Assembly (NCBI GenBank): GCA_964502465.1
Contig: CAZCWX010000510.1
Coordinates: 1 to 7,302 of the forward strand
Length of the DNA stretch: 7,302 nt
Direction of reading: 5' to 3'
Source of the DNA: CAZCWX01 sp964502465
Lineage (GTDB): Bacteria > Desulfobacterota > Binatia > Bin18
Every line of letters begins with the position of its first letter. Within the stretch, counting starts at the first letter, position 1. Of the stretch, positions 1 to 5,876 are shown piece by piece. Both the position numbers and the translations under genes were made by a program. The notes under the pieces were generated by a model. It saw only the letters and a program-made list of their open reading frames with translations. It was not told the origin of the DNA and made no database searches.

Positions 1-1
1 T

Positions 2-280
2 TTATCCTTCGCCTATCGCGCGGCAGGGCGGTATGAGGAGGCGCTTGTTCCCCTGAGGAAAGTGCTTGCCCTGGCCCCTAATTTTGTGGATGCCCGAGTA
101 AACTTGGCGGCTTGCTACGCAGAGTTAGGCAGATTAGAAGAGGCTCAAGCTGAGACAATGGAAATCCGGCGGCTTGTTCCCAATCTCTCGTTGGAGAGTT
201 TAAAGCAGAGTATGCCCTACAAGGAGCCAGCAGACGTAGAGCGCTTTCTTACCGCCCTGCGCAAGGCGGGGCTCAAGTGA
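2..280 (+). CDS. TPR-repeat protein, C-terminal fragment (probably an adenylate/guanylate cyclase-TPR type protein)
   Basis: The gene enters from the left edge, so only the last 92 residues are seen, in an open frame from base 2 to a TGA at 278-280. Residues about 2-31 and 32-65 match two tetratricopeptide units, with the spaced Tyr/Ala/Gly/Ala pattern (AYRAAGRYEEAL, then NLAACYAELGRLEEA) and the helix-ending Pro-Asn. After them comes a tail with the pattern SLESLKQSMPYKEPADVERF and a final LRKAGLK. From memory, that tail is typical of proteins with an N-terminal class III nucleotide cyclase domain followed by a long TPR array. The cyclase domain itself would lie outside the window, so this identity is inference; a plain TPR protein is the alternative. 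A GTG at 62 could be read as a start, but the TPR pattern continues upstream of it, so it is internal. The stop codon lies in the first unit of a 7-nt-period repeat. The gene is convergent with gcvPB. Confidence 0.75.
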   Translation, partial: LSFAYRAAGRYEEALVPLRKVLALAPNFVDARVNLAACYAELGRLEEAQAETMEIRRLVPNLSLESLKQSMPYKEPADVERFLTALRKAGLK

Positions 281-438
281 ATGATGAATGGTGAATACGG
301 AATGCGGAAAGATGAATGCAGGAGTAGTCAGTAGCACAAGGCTACAGGCTGTAGGCTGCAGGCAAAGATGGGGACAGCCCTTCAGCCTTCTTCATGCTGG
401 CTCCCGTGTGCTCATTACATTTTACGCTCTACGTTTTC
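278..438. repeat. Degenerate heptanucleotide-period array in the convergent gap
   Basis: The gap between the TPR gene and gcvPB is built of 7-nt units kept in one phase while the unit sequence drifts. TGAATGA starts at 278, followed by TGAATGG and TGAATAC, with TGAATGC at 313. Next come units of the GTCAGTA type near 327, then GCTACAG, GCTGTAG and GCTGCAG at 341, 348 and 355. AGCCCTT and CAGCCTT lie at 376 and 383, and CATTTTA, CGCTCTA and CGTTTTC at 418, 425 and 432. The middle stretch (390-417) is too degraded to call confidently, although the flanking blocks remain in the same 7-nt phase. The array carries the TGA of the TPR gene at its left end and the TAG of gcvPB at its right end. The architecture recalls the short tandemly repeated repetitive (STRR) heptamers described from filamentous cyanobacteria, but the units are more degenerate and no relationship is shown. 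Confidence 0.7.
347..387. terminator. Possible bidirectional hairpin between convergent genes
   Basis: GGCTG-TA-GGCTG at 347-358 can pair with CAGCC-CTT-CAGCC at 375-387. This gives two 5-bp GC-rich stems around a small internal loop, closed by a 16-nt apical loop. It sits between the stops of two convergent genes, where a shared terminator would be expected. Neither strand has a clear run of T after the stem, so it is not a canonical intrinsic terminator. The pairing may be only a by-product of the repeat units it is made of. Confidence 0.3.
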
Positions 439-1970
439 TCCCACCGCAGCACCGGATGCCGGGCGGCGCGGGTCTCATCAAGACGACTCACTGGCGTTGC
501 CAGTGGTGCTTCCTTCAGCGCTGTGGGATTGTCTTTGATTTCTTGGGCAATCGCTATCAACGCGTCGGCAAACTCATCGAGTGTTTCTTTGCTTTCGGTC
601 TCAGTGGGCTCGATCATCAGCGCCCCACTGACGACGAGGGGAAAATAAATGGTCGGGGCGTAGAACCCGTAGTCGAGCAGCCGTTTGGCAATATCGAGAG
701 TCTTCACGCCAGTATGGCGAAAAGACTCATCAGAAAACACGCACTCGTGCAGGCAGGGCGTGGCATGCGCGAGATGATAGGTCTGTTCTAAGCGTTTCCG
801 CAGGTAATTGGCGTTAAGCACCGCCATCCGTGTAGCCTGAGTGAGACCATCACAGCCCATCGCCAGGATGTAGGCATACGCACGCACGAGAATGCCAAAG
901 TTACCATAGAAAGAGCGCACCCGACCAATCGAGCGGGGAAATGCCTCGCTCCACTGATAACTGCCGTTGTTGTGCACAAGGCGAGGAATCGGCAGGTACG
1001 GCTCAAGCATCTGTTTGACCCCGACTGGTCCTGATCCTGGGCCACCACCGCCGTGCGGTGTGGAAAATGTCTTGTGCAAATTGAACTGAATGACGTCCGC
1101 TCCCATATGCCCGGGTTTCGCCACACCCATGAGCGCGTTCAGGTTCGCACCATCCATGTACACCAGCGCACCGCGAGCGTGCAACAACTCAGTAATCTGC
1201 ACGATCTCACGCTCAAATAACCCGAGGGTGTTCGGATTCGTCACCATCAGGGCGGCGACATCGCTATCAACAAAACGTGCGACCGTTGTTGCTTCGAGGA
1301 TGCCCGTCGCGCTGGTGGGAACCTCCACGATTGCGTAGCCGCATAATGCGGCAGACGCTGGGTTCGTCCCATGGGCGCTGCCTGAGATCAGCACTTTCTT
1401 GCGCGGATGCCCCTGATCGCGCTGATAGGCGTAAATCAGTTTCATCCCTGTGAGTTCACCCTGTGCACCCGCTGCCGGCTGAAGACTGACGGCGTCCATC
1501 CCACTAATCTCAGCGAGACAACGAGTAAGGTCGTCAAGTAATTGGAGCGCACCTTGAGCGTAGTCCTCGGGAATGAGTGGGTGCAACTGGGCGAGTCCTG
1601 GCAAACGCGCCACCAGTTCGTTCACCACCGGGTTATACTTCATCGTACAGGAGCCGAGCGGATAAAGAGTCGTGGCGGCGCTCAGGTTCCACTGTGACAG
1701 GCGCGTAAAGTGGCGGACGACTTCACCTTCGCTCACTTCGGGAAAACTATTGAGTGCATCACGACAGAGATCCGCTGGGAGATCGTGACCGAGGTCACGT
1801 GCTGGCAGGTCATCTTCAGGCAGGGAGTATCCTGCCCGTCCCGGTGAGCCTCGCTCACTAATGAGCGGTTCGTCGAGGAGCGTTCTTTTGCGCGGGGTGT
1901 TGAGTGTTGGGTGTTGGGTGTTGGGTTCTTGCACGGCAGTGTTTTCTGGCGACGAATGTTGTCCGTCCAT
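429..1970 (-). CDS. gcvPB: Glycine dehydrogenase (decarboxylating), subunit 2, P-protein beta half
   Basis: This is the PLP-carrying half of the split glycine decarboxylase. With GcvPA it releases CO2 from glycine and passes the aminomethyl group to lipoylated GcvH in the cytoplasm. The 513-residue product has the core family motifs: TLYPLGSCTMKYNP near 101-114, SAHGTNPASAA from 198, MDGANLNA from 272, and the PLP-lysine segment FNLHKTFSTPHGGGGPGSGP with Lys300. Homologues usually begin close to the EPLI.ER.SPGR.GYSLP segment, here at 34-51. The first 30 or so residues are therefore an extension, and they include a translated 7-nt repeat (PNTQHPTLNTP). There is no ATG, GTG, TTG or CTG between the repeat and the conserved domain, so initiation must be at ATG 1970 or GTG 1934. 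Neither has a good Shine-Dalgarno sequence, and ATG 1970 is preferred. The gene is 18 bp after gcvPA and in the same frame. Its TAG stop lies in the neighbouring repeat array, giving the last residues WEKT. Confidence 0.95.
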   Translation of the reverse strand: MDGQHSSPENTAVQEPNTQHPTLNTPRKRTLLDEPLISERGSPGRAGYSLPEDDLPARDLGHDLPADLCRDALNSFPEVSEGEVVRHFTRLSQWNLSAATTLYPLGSCTMKYNPVVNELVARLPGLAQLHPLIPEDYAQGALQLLDDLTRCLAEISGMDAVSLQPAAGAQGELTGMKLIYAYQRDQGHPRKKVLISGSAHGTNPASAALCGYAIVEVPTSATGILEATTVARFVDSDVAALMVTNPNTLGLFEREIVQITELLHARGALVYMDGANLNALMGVAKPGHMGADVIQFNLHKTFSTPHGGGGPGSGPVGVKQMLEPYLPIPRLVHNNGSYQWSEAFPRSIGRVRSFYGNFGILVRAYAYILAMGCDGLTQATRMAVLNANYLRKRLEQTYHLAHATPCLHECVFSDESFRHTGVKTLDIAKRLLDYGFYAPTIYFPLVVSGALMIEPTETESKETLDEFADALIAIAQEIKDNPTALKEAPLATPVSRLDETRAARHPVLRWEKT

Positions 1971-2008
1971 CGGTGTTTTGCCCAGTCCCTAGTCTCTCGT
2001 CCCCAGTC
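1897..2008. repeat. Heptanucleotide-period array across the gcvPA/gcvPB junction
   Basis: Two clear blocks share one 7-nt phase. Block one (plus strand, 1897-1924) is GTGTTGA followed by three perfect GTGTTGG units. Block two (1981-2008) is CCCAGTC, CCTAGTC, TCTCGTC and CCCAGTC. Their starts are 84 bp apart, which is exactly 12 units. The segment between them (1925-1980) shows only faint traces, such as GTGTTTT at 1939. Block one lies inside the gcvPB coding region and block two contains the gcvPA stop codon, so this array overlaps coding sequence on both sides. Confidence 0.75.
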
Positions 2009-3338
2009 CTTTGGCGAGCCGCTCGATCTCGGCACGCGTGTGGGTCTCGGTGACACAGAGCAGCAGACAATCGTGCAGTTCAGGATACCAGTCTTCTAAT
2101 ACCAGACCAGCCACGAGATGCTGTTCCTTCAGGCGTTGCCATACCGCACGGGCCTGCGGGACTTCGATCACGAATTCGTTAAAGAAAGGGGAGGAAAACC
2201 GCATCCGGCAGTGATAGTGTTGCCGTAACAGGTCGTGAGCATAGTGGCTCTTCTTGACGTTGCGTTCAGCCAACTCTCTGAGTCCCTGTTTGCCCATCAG
2301 ACAGAGGAACACGGTTGCGGCCAGTGCACACAGACCATGGTTTGTGCAGATATTGGACGTTGCACGCTCACGCCGGATGTGCTGCTCACGTGTGGCAAGG
2401 GTCAGGACGAAGCCACGCCGGCCATCGTGATCGACCGTCTCTCCCACGAGACGGCCCGGCATATTGCGGAGGAGACGCTGGCGGCAGGCAAACAGCCCAA
2501 CCCCTGGTCCACCATAACTCATGGGGATACCGAGGCTTTGCCCCTCAGCAACCGCGATGTCTACCCCTAATTCGCCGGGAGACTTCAGGAGTCCCAGCGC
2601 TATTGCTTCCGTCGTCGCGGTGATGGCCAGCGCTCCGACTTGGTGAACCGCTTCGCTCATGCGAGCGACATCTTCAATCACGCCGAAAAAGTTGGGGTAT
2701 CCGATCACTACACAGTTGACCGTCTTATCGAGATGGTGGGAGAACGCGACCATATCAAGTCGCCCGTCTGTATCCCAGGGAAGCTCGATCACTTGTGTCC
2801 CAGGAAGACCATGAAGGTACGAGTCCACCACCTGACGGTACTGGGGGTGGAGAGAGCGTGGCATGAGCACGGTCGGCCGGTCAGGGAAAATGCGCCTGGC
2901 CATTAGCACAGCCTCGGCGGTCGCTGAGGCGCCATCATACATGCTGGCGTTGGCAACGTCTAAGCCGAGCAGAGCCGCGACGAGTGATTGAAACTCAAAA
3001 ATCGACTGCAGGGTTCCTTGACTCACTTCAGGTTGATAGGGCGTGTACGCGGTGGCAAACTCGGCCCGCTGGATGATCTGGTCAACCACCACCGGCACGA
3101 AGTGCGGATACGCGCCAGCGCCGAGAAAGGTGATAATATCAGGACTGACTCGATTCGCGCCCGCCAATTCGGCGAGACGTGCTCTGACTTGATGTTCCGA
3201 CAGTCCGGCTGGAAGGTTGATCATTGCTTGCGCACGCAGTTGCTCAGGAATGGAGGAGAAGAGGTCGTCTACTGACCGCACCCCCAATGCGGCCAGTATA
3301 GTGGTAATGTCGTGATCCGTATGCGGGATATAGCGCAT
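1989..3338 (-). CDS. gcvPA: Glycine dehydrogenase (decarboxylating), subunit 1, P-protein alpha half
   Basis: This is the N-terminal half of the P-protein in two-subunit form. It resembles the fold-type I PLP domain but lacks the cofactor lysine, and it forms the active site together with GcvPB. At 449 residues it has the usual family length. It begins MRYIPHT as homologues do, followed by FLGAGAYPHFVP (71-82), YTPYQPEVSQGTLQ (98-111), NASMYDGASA (130-139), EGQSLGIPMSYGGPG (265-279), MPGRLVGETVD (293-303) and REQHIRRERATSNICTN (317-333). All regions expected for the family are present. The start lies 6 bp after the gcvH stop. The nearest purine-rich stretch is inside the end of gcvH, about 14 nt upstream, so translational coupling is likely. 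The C-terminus (KGLGTRD) and the TAG stop are made by a 7-nt repeat block. The stop is in frame with gcvPB. Confidence 0.96.
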   Translation of the reverse strand: MRYIPHTDHDITTILAALGVRSVDDLFSSIPEQLRAQAMINLPAGLSEHQVRARLAELAGANRVSPDIITFLGAGAYPHFVPVVVDQIIQRAEFATAYTPYQPEVSQGTLQSIFEFQSLVAALLGLDVANASMYDGASATAEAVLMARRIFPDRPTVLMPRSLHPQYRQVVDSYLHGLPGTQVIELPWDTDGRLDMVAFSHHLDKTVNCVVIGYPNFFGVIEDVARMSEAVHQVGALAITATTEAIALGLLKSPGELGVDIAVAEGQSLGIPMSYGGPGVGLFACRQRLLRNMPGRLVGETVDHDGRRGFVLTLATREQHIRRERATSNICTNHGLCALAATVFLCLMGKQGLRELAERNVKKSHYAHDLLRQHYHCRMRFSSPFFNEFVIEVPQARAVWQRLKEQHLVAGLVLEDWYPELHDCLLLCVTETHTRAEIERLAKGLGTRD

Positions 3339-3344
3339 AGCTGC

Positions 3345-3743
3345 TTAGTCTTCTTCCTTTTGTTCTTCTTCAATGAACTGCTGGTACTCGGCTGCGGTCA
3401 TCAGGTCGTCGAGTTCTGCGGGAGCGCTCATCTCAACTCGGATCATCCAGGCGTCACCATACGGGTCTTCGTTGACGGTTTCTGGAGAGTCCGCCAAATC
3501 AGCATTAACCGCTGTCACCGTGCCAGTGACGGGTGCGTAAATGTCGGAAACCGCCTTGACCGACTCCACCACACCGAAGGCATCGTCTTTGGTGACCGCG
3601 GTGCCGACTTCAGGGAGTTCAACGTATACCACGTCGCCCAGTTGTTCTTGCGCGTAGTCGGTAATACCAATCGTGGCGATGTTGTTGTCCACCGCTACCC
3701 ATTCGTGTTCTCGCGAGTACCGTAACTCTATCGGGAGTTCCAT
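3345..3743 (-). CDS. gcvH: Glycine cleavage system H protein (lipoyl carrier)
   Basis: This small shuttle protein carries the aminomethyl intermediate on a lipoyl-lysine from the P-protein to the T-protein. The 132-residue product has the typical opening (LRYSREHEWVAV), the GITDYAQEQLGDVVYVELP segment (26-44) and the lipoylation motif VVESVKAVSDIYAPVTG with Lys63. The C-terminus ends in an acidic tail (IEEEQKEED). An upstream GTG at 3764 would overlap the gcvT stop in GTGA fashion. ATG 3743 is preferred because an AAGGAG lies six bases before it and the conserved domain starts immediately after. The gene is 17 bp downstream of gcvT and 6 bp upstream of gcvPA, which indicates one transcript. 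Lipoylation enzymes and the L-protein must be encoded elsewhere. Confidence 0.96.
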   Translation of the reverse strand: MELPIELRYSREHEWVAVDNNIATIGITDYAQEQLGDVVYVELPEVGTAVTKDDAFGVVESVKAVSDIYAPVTGTVTAVNADLADSPETVNEDPYGDAWMIRVEMSAPAELDDLMTAAEYQQFIEEEQKEED

Positions 3744-3749
3744 TGCCTT

Positions 3750-3755
3750 CTCCTT
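3750..3755 (-). promoter_or_regulatory. Shine-Dalgarno site that decides the gcvH start
   Basis: On the minus strand this reads AAGGAG, with six bases before ATG 3743. It is the best ribosome-binding site in the operon and argues for ATG 3743 over the GTG at 3764, which would lie upstream of it. Confidence 0.7.
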
Positions 3756-3760
3756 CTTCG

Positions 3761-4843
3761 TCACTGCTTACGGTAAAATGGTCGATCCACAACGTGACCG
3801 TGGACGCGCCGACCGCGAATCTCAACGGCAAGCCGTGTTCCCGTCACGGCATAGGCGGAGGAGACATAGCCCAGGGCAACGCCTATGCCCAAGGTAGGAG
3901 ATTGGGTTCCACTGGTGACCTGTCCAATAGGGTGTTCGTCAGCCCACAGGGGATACCCGTGACGAGGAATGCCTGGGCCATTCATCGTGATGCCAACTAA
4001 TTGTTTGGACAGGCCGTTTTGTTGTTGTTGCAGTAAGGCCTCGCGGCCAAGGAAGGTGTCCTTGTTGAACTGTACCAGCCGTTGCAAGCCTGCCTCTAAC
4101 GGTGTGGTCTGGGCGTCAATATCATTCCCATATAAGAGATACCCGGCCTCAAGACGGAGGGTATCGCGGGCACCGAGACCGACTGGCACAAGGCCCTCGC
4201 GCTTCCCTACATCCAGACAAGCGTTCCAGACGGTGATCCCTTGGGCGGCGGGGACGAAGAACTCGAACCCGTCTTCACCAGTATAGCCAGTCCGCGCGAT
4301 AAGCGCAGGAACGCCGCTGACTTCTCCGACAGTGGCCCAGTAACGGCGAATCTGCGAAAGGTCGAGCGTAGTGAGCCGTTGTGCAATCGTGGCGGCTTGT
4401 GGGCCTTGCATGGCGATCAACGCGTACTCGTCACTGCGATTCCTCACCTCAGCGCGGCCACGATTATGCGTGTGCATCCACTCATAATCTTTGTCGATAT
4501 TGGCCGCATTGACGCAAAAGAAATATCGCTCCTCTCCCAGGCGATAGATGATGACATCATCGACGATCCCACCGTCTGGATAGCAGAGAACAGAATAGTG
4601 AGCTTGCCAGAGCCGCACTTGGGCAAGGTCCGAGACCACCAATTCCTGGCATACTTCTAAGGCGCGCGGCCCAGTCACTTCGATCTCGCCCATGTGGCTC
4701 AAATCGAACAAGCCAGCTGCGGTACGCACGGCACGATGTTCGGCCAAGATCCCGCTATAGTGTACAGGCATTTCCCAGCCACCGAACTCGATCATGCGAG
4801 CACCGAGGGAACGATGGGTGTGGTAGAGAGGGGTATGTTTCAT
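3761..4843 (-). CDS. gcvT: Glycine cleavage system T protein (aminomethyltransferase)
   Basis: GcvT moves the methylene carbon from aminomethyl-lipoyl-GcvH to tetrahydrofolate and releases ammonia. The 360 residues match the family length. Visible motifs are FGGWEMPVHYSGI (20-32), EHRAVRTAAGLFDLSHMGE (35-53), GGIVDDVIIYR (91-101, the aspartate region tied to folate catalysis), NAANIDKD (112-119), RTGYTGEDGFE (184-194) and GLGARDTLRLEAG (222-234). The C-terminal barrel domain ends DRPFYRKQ. The start ATG 4843 fits the usual MKHTPLY opening. No Shine-Dalgarno sequence is seen: the bases just upstream are the AGCTAT heptamer repeat. The gene heads the tight gcvT-gcvH-gcvPA-gcvPB group. Whether it is transcribed from folD or from a promoter in the 110-bp gap cannot be told from the sequence. 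Confidence 0.96.
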   Translation of the reverse strand: MKHTPLYHTHRSLGARMIEFGGWEMPVHYSGILAEHRAVRTAAGLFDLSHMGEIEVTGPRALEVCQELVVSDLAQVRLWQAHYSVLCYPDGGIVDDVIIYRLGEERYFFCVNAANIDKDYEWMHTHNRGRAEVRNRSDEYALIAMQGPQAATIAQRLTTLDLSQIRRYWATVGEVSGVPALIARTGYTGEDGFEFFVPAAQGITVWNACLDVGKREGLVPVGLGARDTLRLEAGYLLYGNDIDAQTTPLEAGLQRLVQFNKDTFLGREALLQQQQNGLSKQLVGITMNGPGIPRHGYPLWADEHPIGQVTSGTQSPTLGIGVALGYVSSAYAVTGTRLAVEIRGRRVHGHVVDRPFYRKQ

Positions 4844-4846
4844 AAA

Positions 4847-4965
4847 AGCTATTAGCTATCAGCTTCGGAGGCTTAAGATTGCAGGCGTAAGGCTACAGGG
4901 AAGTTCCCTAAAGCCTATAGCCTGCGGCCTTGTCTGTTGTCTTGTCTTGCTGACTACTGACTGCT
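4847..4965. repeat. Heptanucleotide-period array filling the folD-gcvT gap
   Basis: Seventeen successive 7-nt units can be laid out without a phase break, from three bases before the gcvT start codon into the last codons of folD. The unit sequence changes in blocks. AGCTATT and AGCTATC start at 4847 and 4854. CAGGCGT and AAGGCTA start at 4882 and 4889. AAAGCCT, ATAGCCT and GCGGCCT start at 4910, 4917 and 4924. TGTCTGT and TGTCTTG start at 4931 and 4938. GACTACT and GACTGCT start at 4952 and 4959. The units at 4861-4881 are weak. An 11-bp word, AAGGCTACAGG, occurs exactly both here (4889-4899) and in the left array (338-348). CTACTGACTGCTCC (4954-4967) is the reverse complement of 321-334 with one mismatch. 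The folD stop codon is inside the array. Confidence 0.75.
4881..4925. repeat. Imperfect inverted repeat, 22-bp arms, between folD and gcvT
   Basis: Bases 4881-4902 pair with 4904-4925 around a single central base. By hand, 17 of 22 positions match, in three runs of 6, 5 and 6 (GCAGGC, AGGCT, AGGGAA). Transcribed from folD toward gcvT it would form a stable hairpin, but no T run follows, so a classical intrinsic terminator is unlikely. It could act as an RNA-processing or attenuation site separating folD from the gcv genes. It could equally be an outcome of how the heptamer array grew. Confidence 0.6.
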
Positions 4966-5814
4966 CCGCATCTGTTGCCCCGCCGCTTTTACTGTGTTCG
5001 CCAGCAACATCGCTACCGTCATCGGTCCAACTCCACCAGGAACTGGAGTAATAAAAGCAGCCCGTTCCTTGGCGAGAGAAAACTCAACATCACCTTTGAG
5101 AGAACCATCAGGCAGACGAGAGATCCCTACATCGATAACGGTTGCTCCTGCTTTAATCCAATGGCCTTTGATCATTTCTGGCTGACCAATGGCTGCGATC
5201 ACAATATCGGCTTCGCCTACTTCGTGTGCAAGGTCGGTGGTGTAAGAATGGCAACACGTCACGGTCAGGTTCCGTTCGAGCAAGAGCATGGCAACTGGCT
5301 TTCCGACTAATGTACTCCGCCCAACCACGACCGCTTTCTTCCCTGCCAACTGCGACCCGCTTTCGTCGAGGAGGCGCATCACACCGAGGGGAGTGCAGGG
5401 GCGTAAACCATCCTCACCACGAAACAATTTTCCCTGATTGAGGGGATGCAGCCCGTCCACGTCCTTCTCCGAGGCCAGCGCGTCGATGAGCTGATCCTCT
5501 GCAAGATGGCAGGGCAGGGGAAGTTGCATCAAGATGCCGTGCACTTCGGAACGAACGTTTAACTCGGCCAGTAACGACACGACCTCTGCTTGCGTACTGG
5601 TTGCCGGCAAACGATAGCCAAAGGAATGGATGCCAACCTCGCGACAGGCTTTTTCTTTTGTGCCGACATACACCCGTGAGACCGGATCGTTACCAACCAG
5701 GACTGTTGCCAGGCCTGGTACCTGTCCATAATGGTCAAGGAACCGTCCGACTTCCTCTTTCACCTCACGTCGTACCTCTGCCGCTACCCGCTTTCCATCG
5801 ATAATTGTACCCAT
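4954..5814 (-). CDS. folD: Bifunctional methylene-THF dehydrogenase / methenyl-THF cyclohydrolase
   Basis: FolD interconverts 5,10-methylene-THF and 10-formyl-THF by an NAD(P)-linked dehydrogenase step and a hydrolase step. It thus connects the one-carbon unit released by the glycine cleavage system to purine and formyl-Met synthesis. The 286-residue product has standard length and motifs: the YVGTKEKAC catalytic segment with Tyr49 and Lys53, VHGILMQLPLP (91-101), DVDGLHP (118-124), VVGRSTLVGKP (163-173, dinucleotide site) and PVPGGVGPMT (257-266). Family members start directly at M..IIDGK, so ATG 5814 is chosen. An in-frame ATG at 5829 would add five residues. The Shine-Dalgarno is weak (GAGA, about 8 nt upstream). 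The final residues RSSQ and the TAG stop come from the heptamer array. The gene is on the same strand as gcv and divergent from ald. Confidence 0.96.
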   Translation of the reverse strand: MGTIIDGKRVAAEVRREVKEEVGRFLDHYGQVPGLATVLVGNDPVSRVYVGTKEKACREVGIHSFGYRLPATSTQAEVVSLLAELNVRSEVHGILMQLPLPCHLAEDQLIDALASEKDVDGLHPLNQGKLFRGEDGLRPCTPLGVMRLLDESGSQLAGKKAVVVGRSTLVGKPVAMLLLERNLTVTCCHSYTTDLAHEVGEADIVIAAIGQPEMIKGHWIKAGATVIDVGISRLPDGSLKGDVEFSLAKERAAFITPVPGGVGPMTVAMLLANTVKAAGQQMRSSQ

Positions 5815-5841
5815 GTATGATCTCAGCATACGTGAATCGCT

Positions 5842-5869
5842 TTCCCAGTGTAAAGACAGTCAGTATAAT
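5842..5869 (+). promoter_or_regulatory. Candidate sigma-70 promoter for ald, placing +1 at or next to the start codon
   Basis: TATAAT at 5864-5869 is a perfect -10 consensus. TTCCCA at 5842-5847 matches four of six -35 positions at a 16-bp spacing. Transcription would start at about 5876-5877, which is the A of the preferred ald ATG, so the message could be leaderless. The complementary strand of the same AT patch reads TATACT (5867 to 5862) and might serve as a -10 for folD, but no convincing -35 was found for it. The region between the two start codons is only 62 bp, so the two promoters would overlap. Confidence 0.45.
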
Positions 5870-5876
5870 GACAACT

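Noticed and set aside
278..438. CRISPR array
   Set aside because: The repeat units are 7 nt and drift continuously, with no 23-40-nt direct repeats separated by unique spacers.
288..791. A 167-codon plus-strand open frame
   Set aside because: It starts in the repeat array and then runs antisense to the clear gcvPB gene. It has no family resemblance and no plausible ribosome-binding site.
3744..3764. GTG 3764 as the gcvH start, overlapping the gcvT stop
   Set aside because: An AAGGAG six bases before ATG 3743 and the conserved opening of GcvH favour the downstream ATG.
4844..4953. A glycine riboswitch upstream of gcvT
   Set aside because: The leader is only about 110 bp and almost entirely heptamer repeat. 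I found neither the tandem aptamer layout nor its conserved core.
5815..5829. ATG 5829 as the folD start
   Set aside because: It adds only MLRSY before the usual M..IIDGK opening. It is possible but less likely.
5805..5876. An extended N-terminus for alanine dehydrogenase from ATG 5805
   Set aside because: It would overlap the folD start, adds 24 residues not typical of the family, and shifts the catalytic residues away from the usual numbering.
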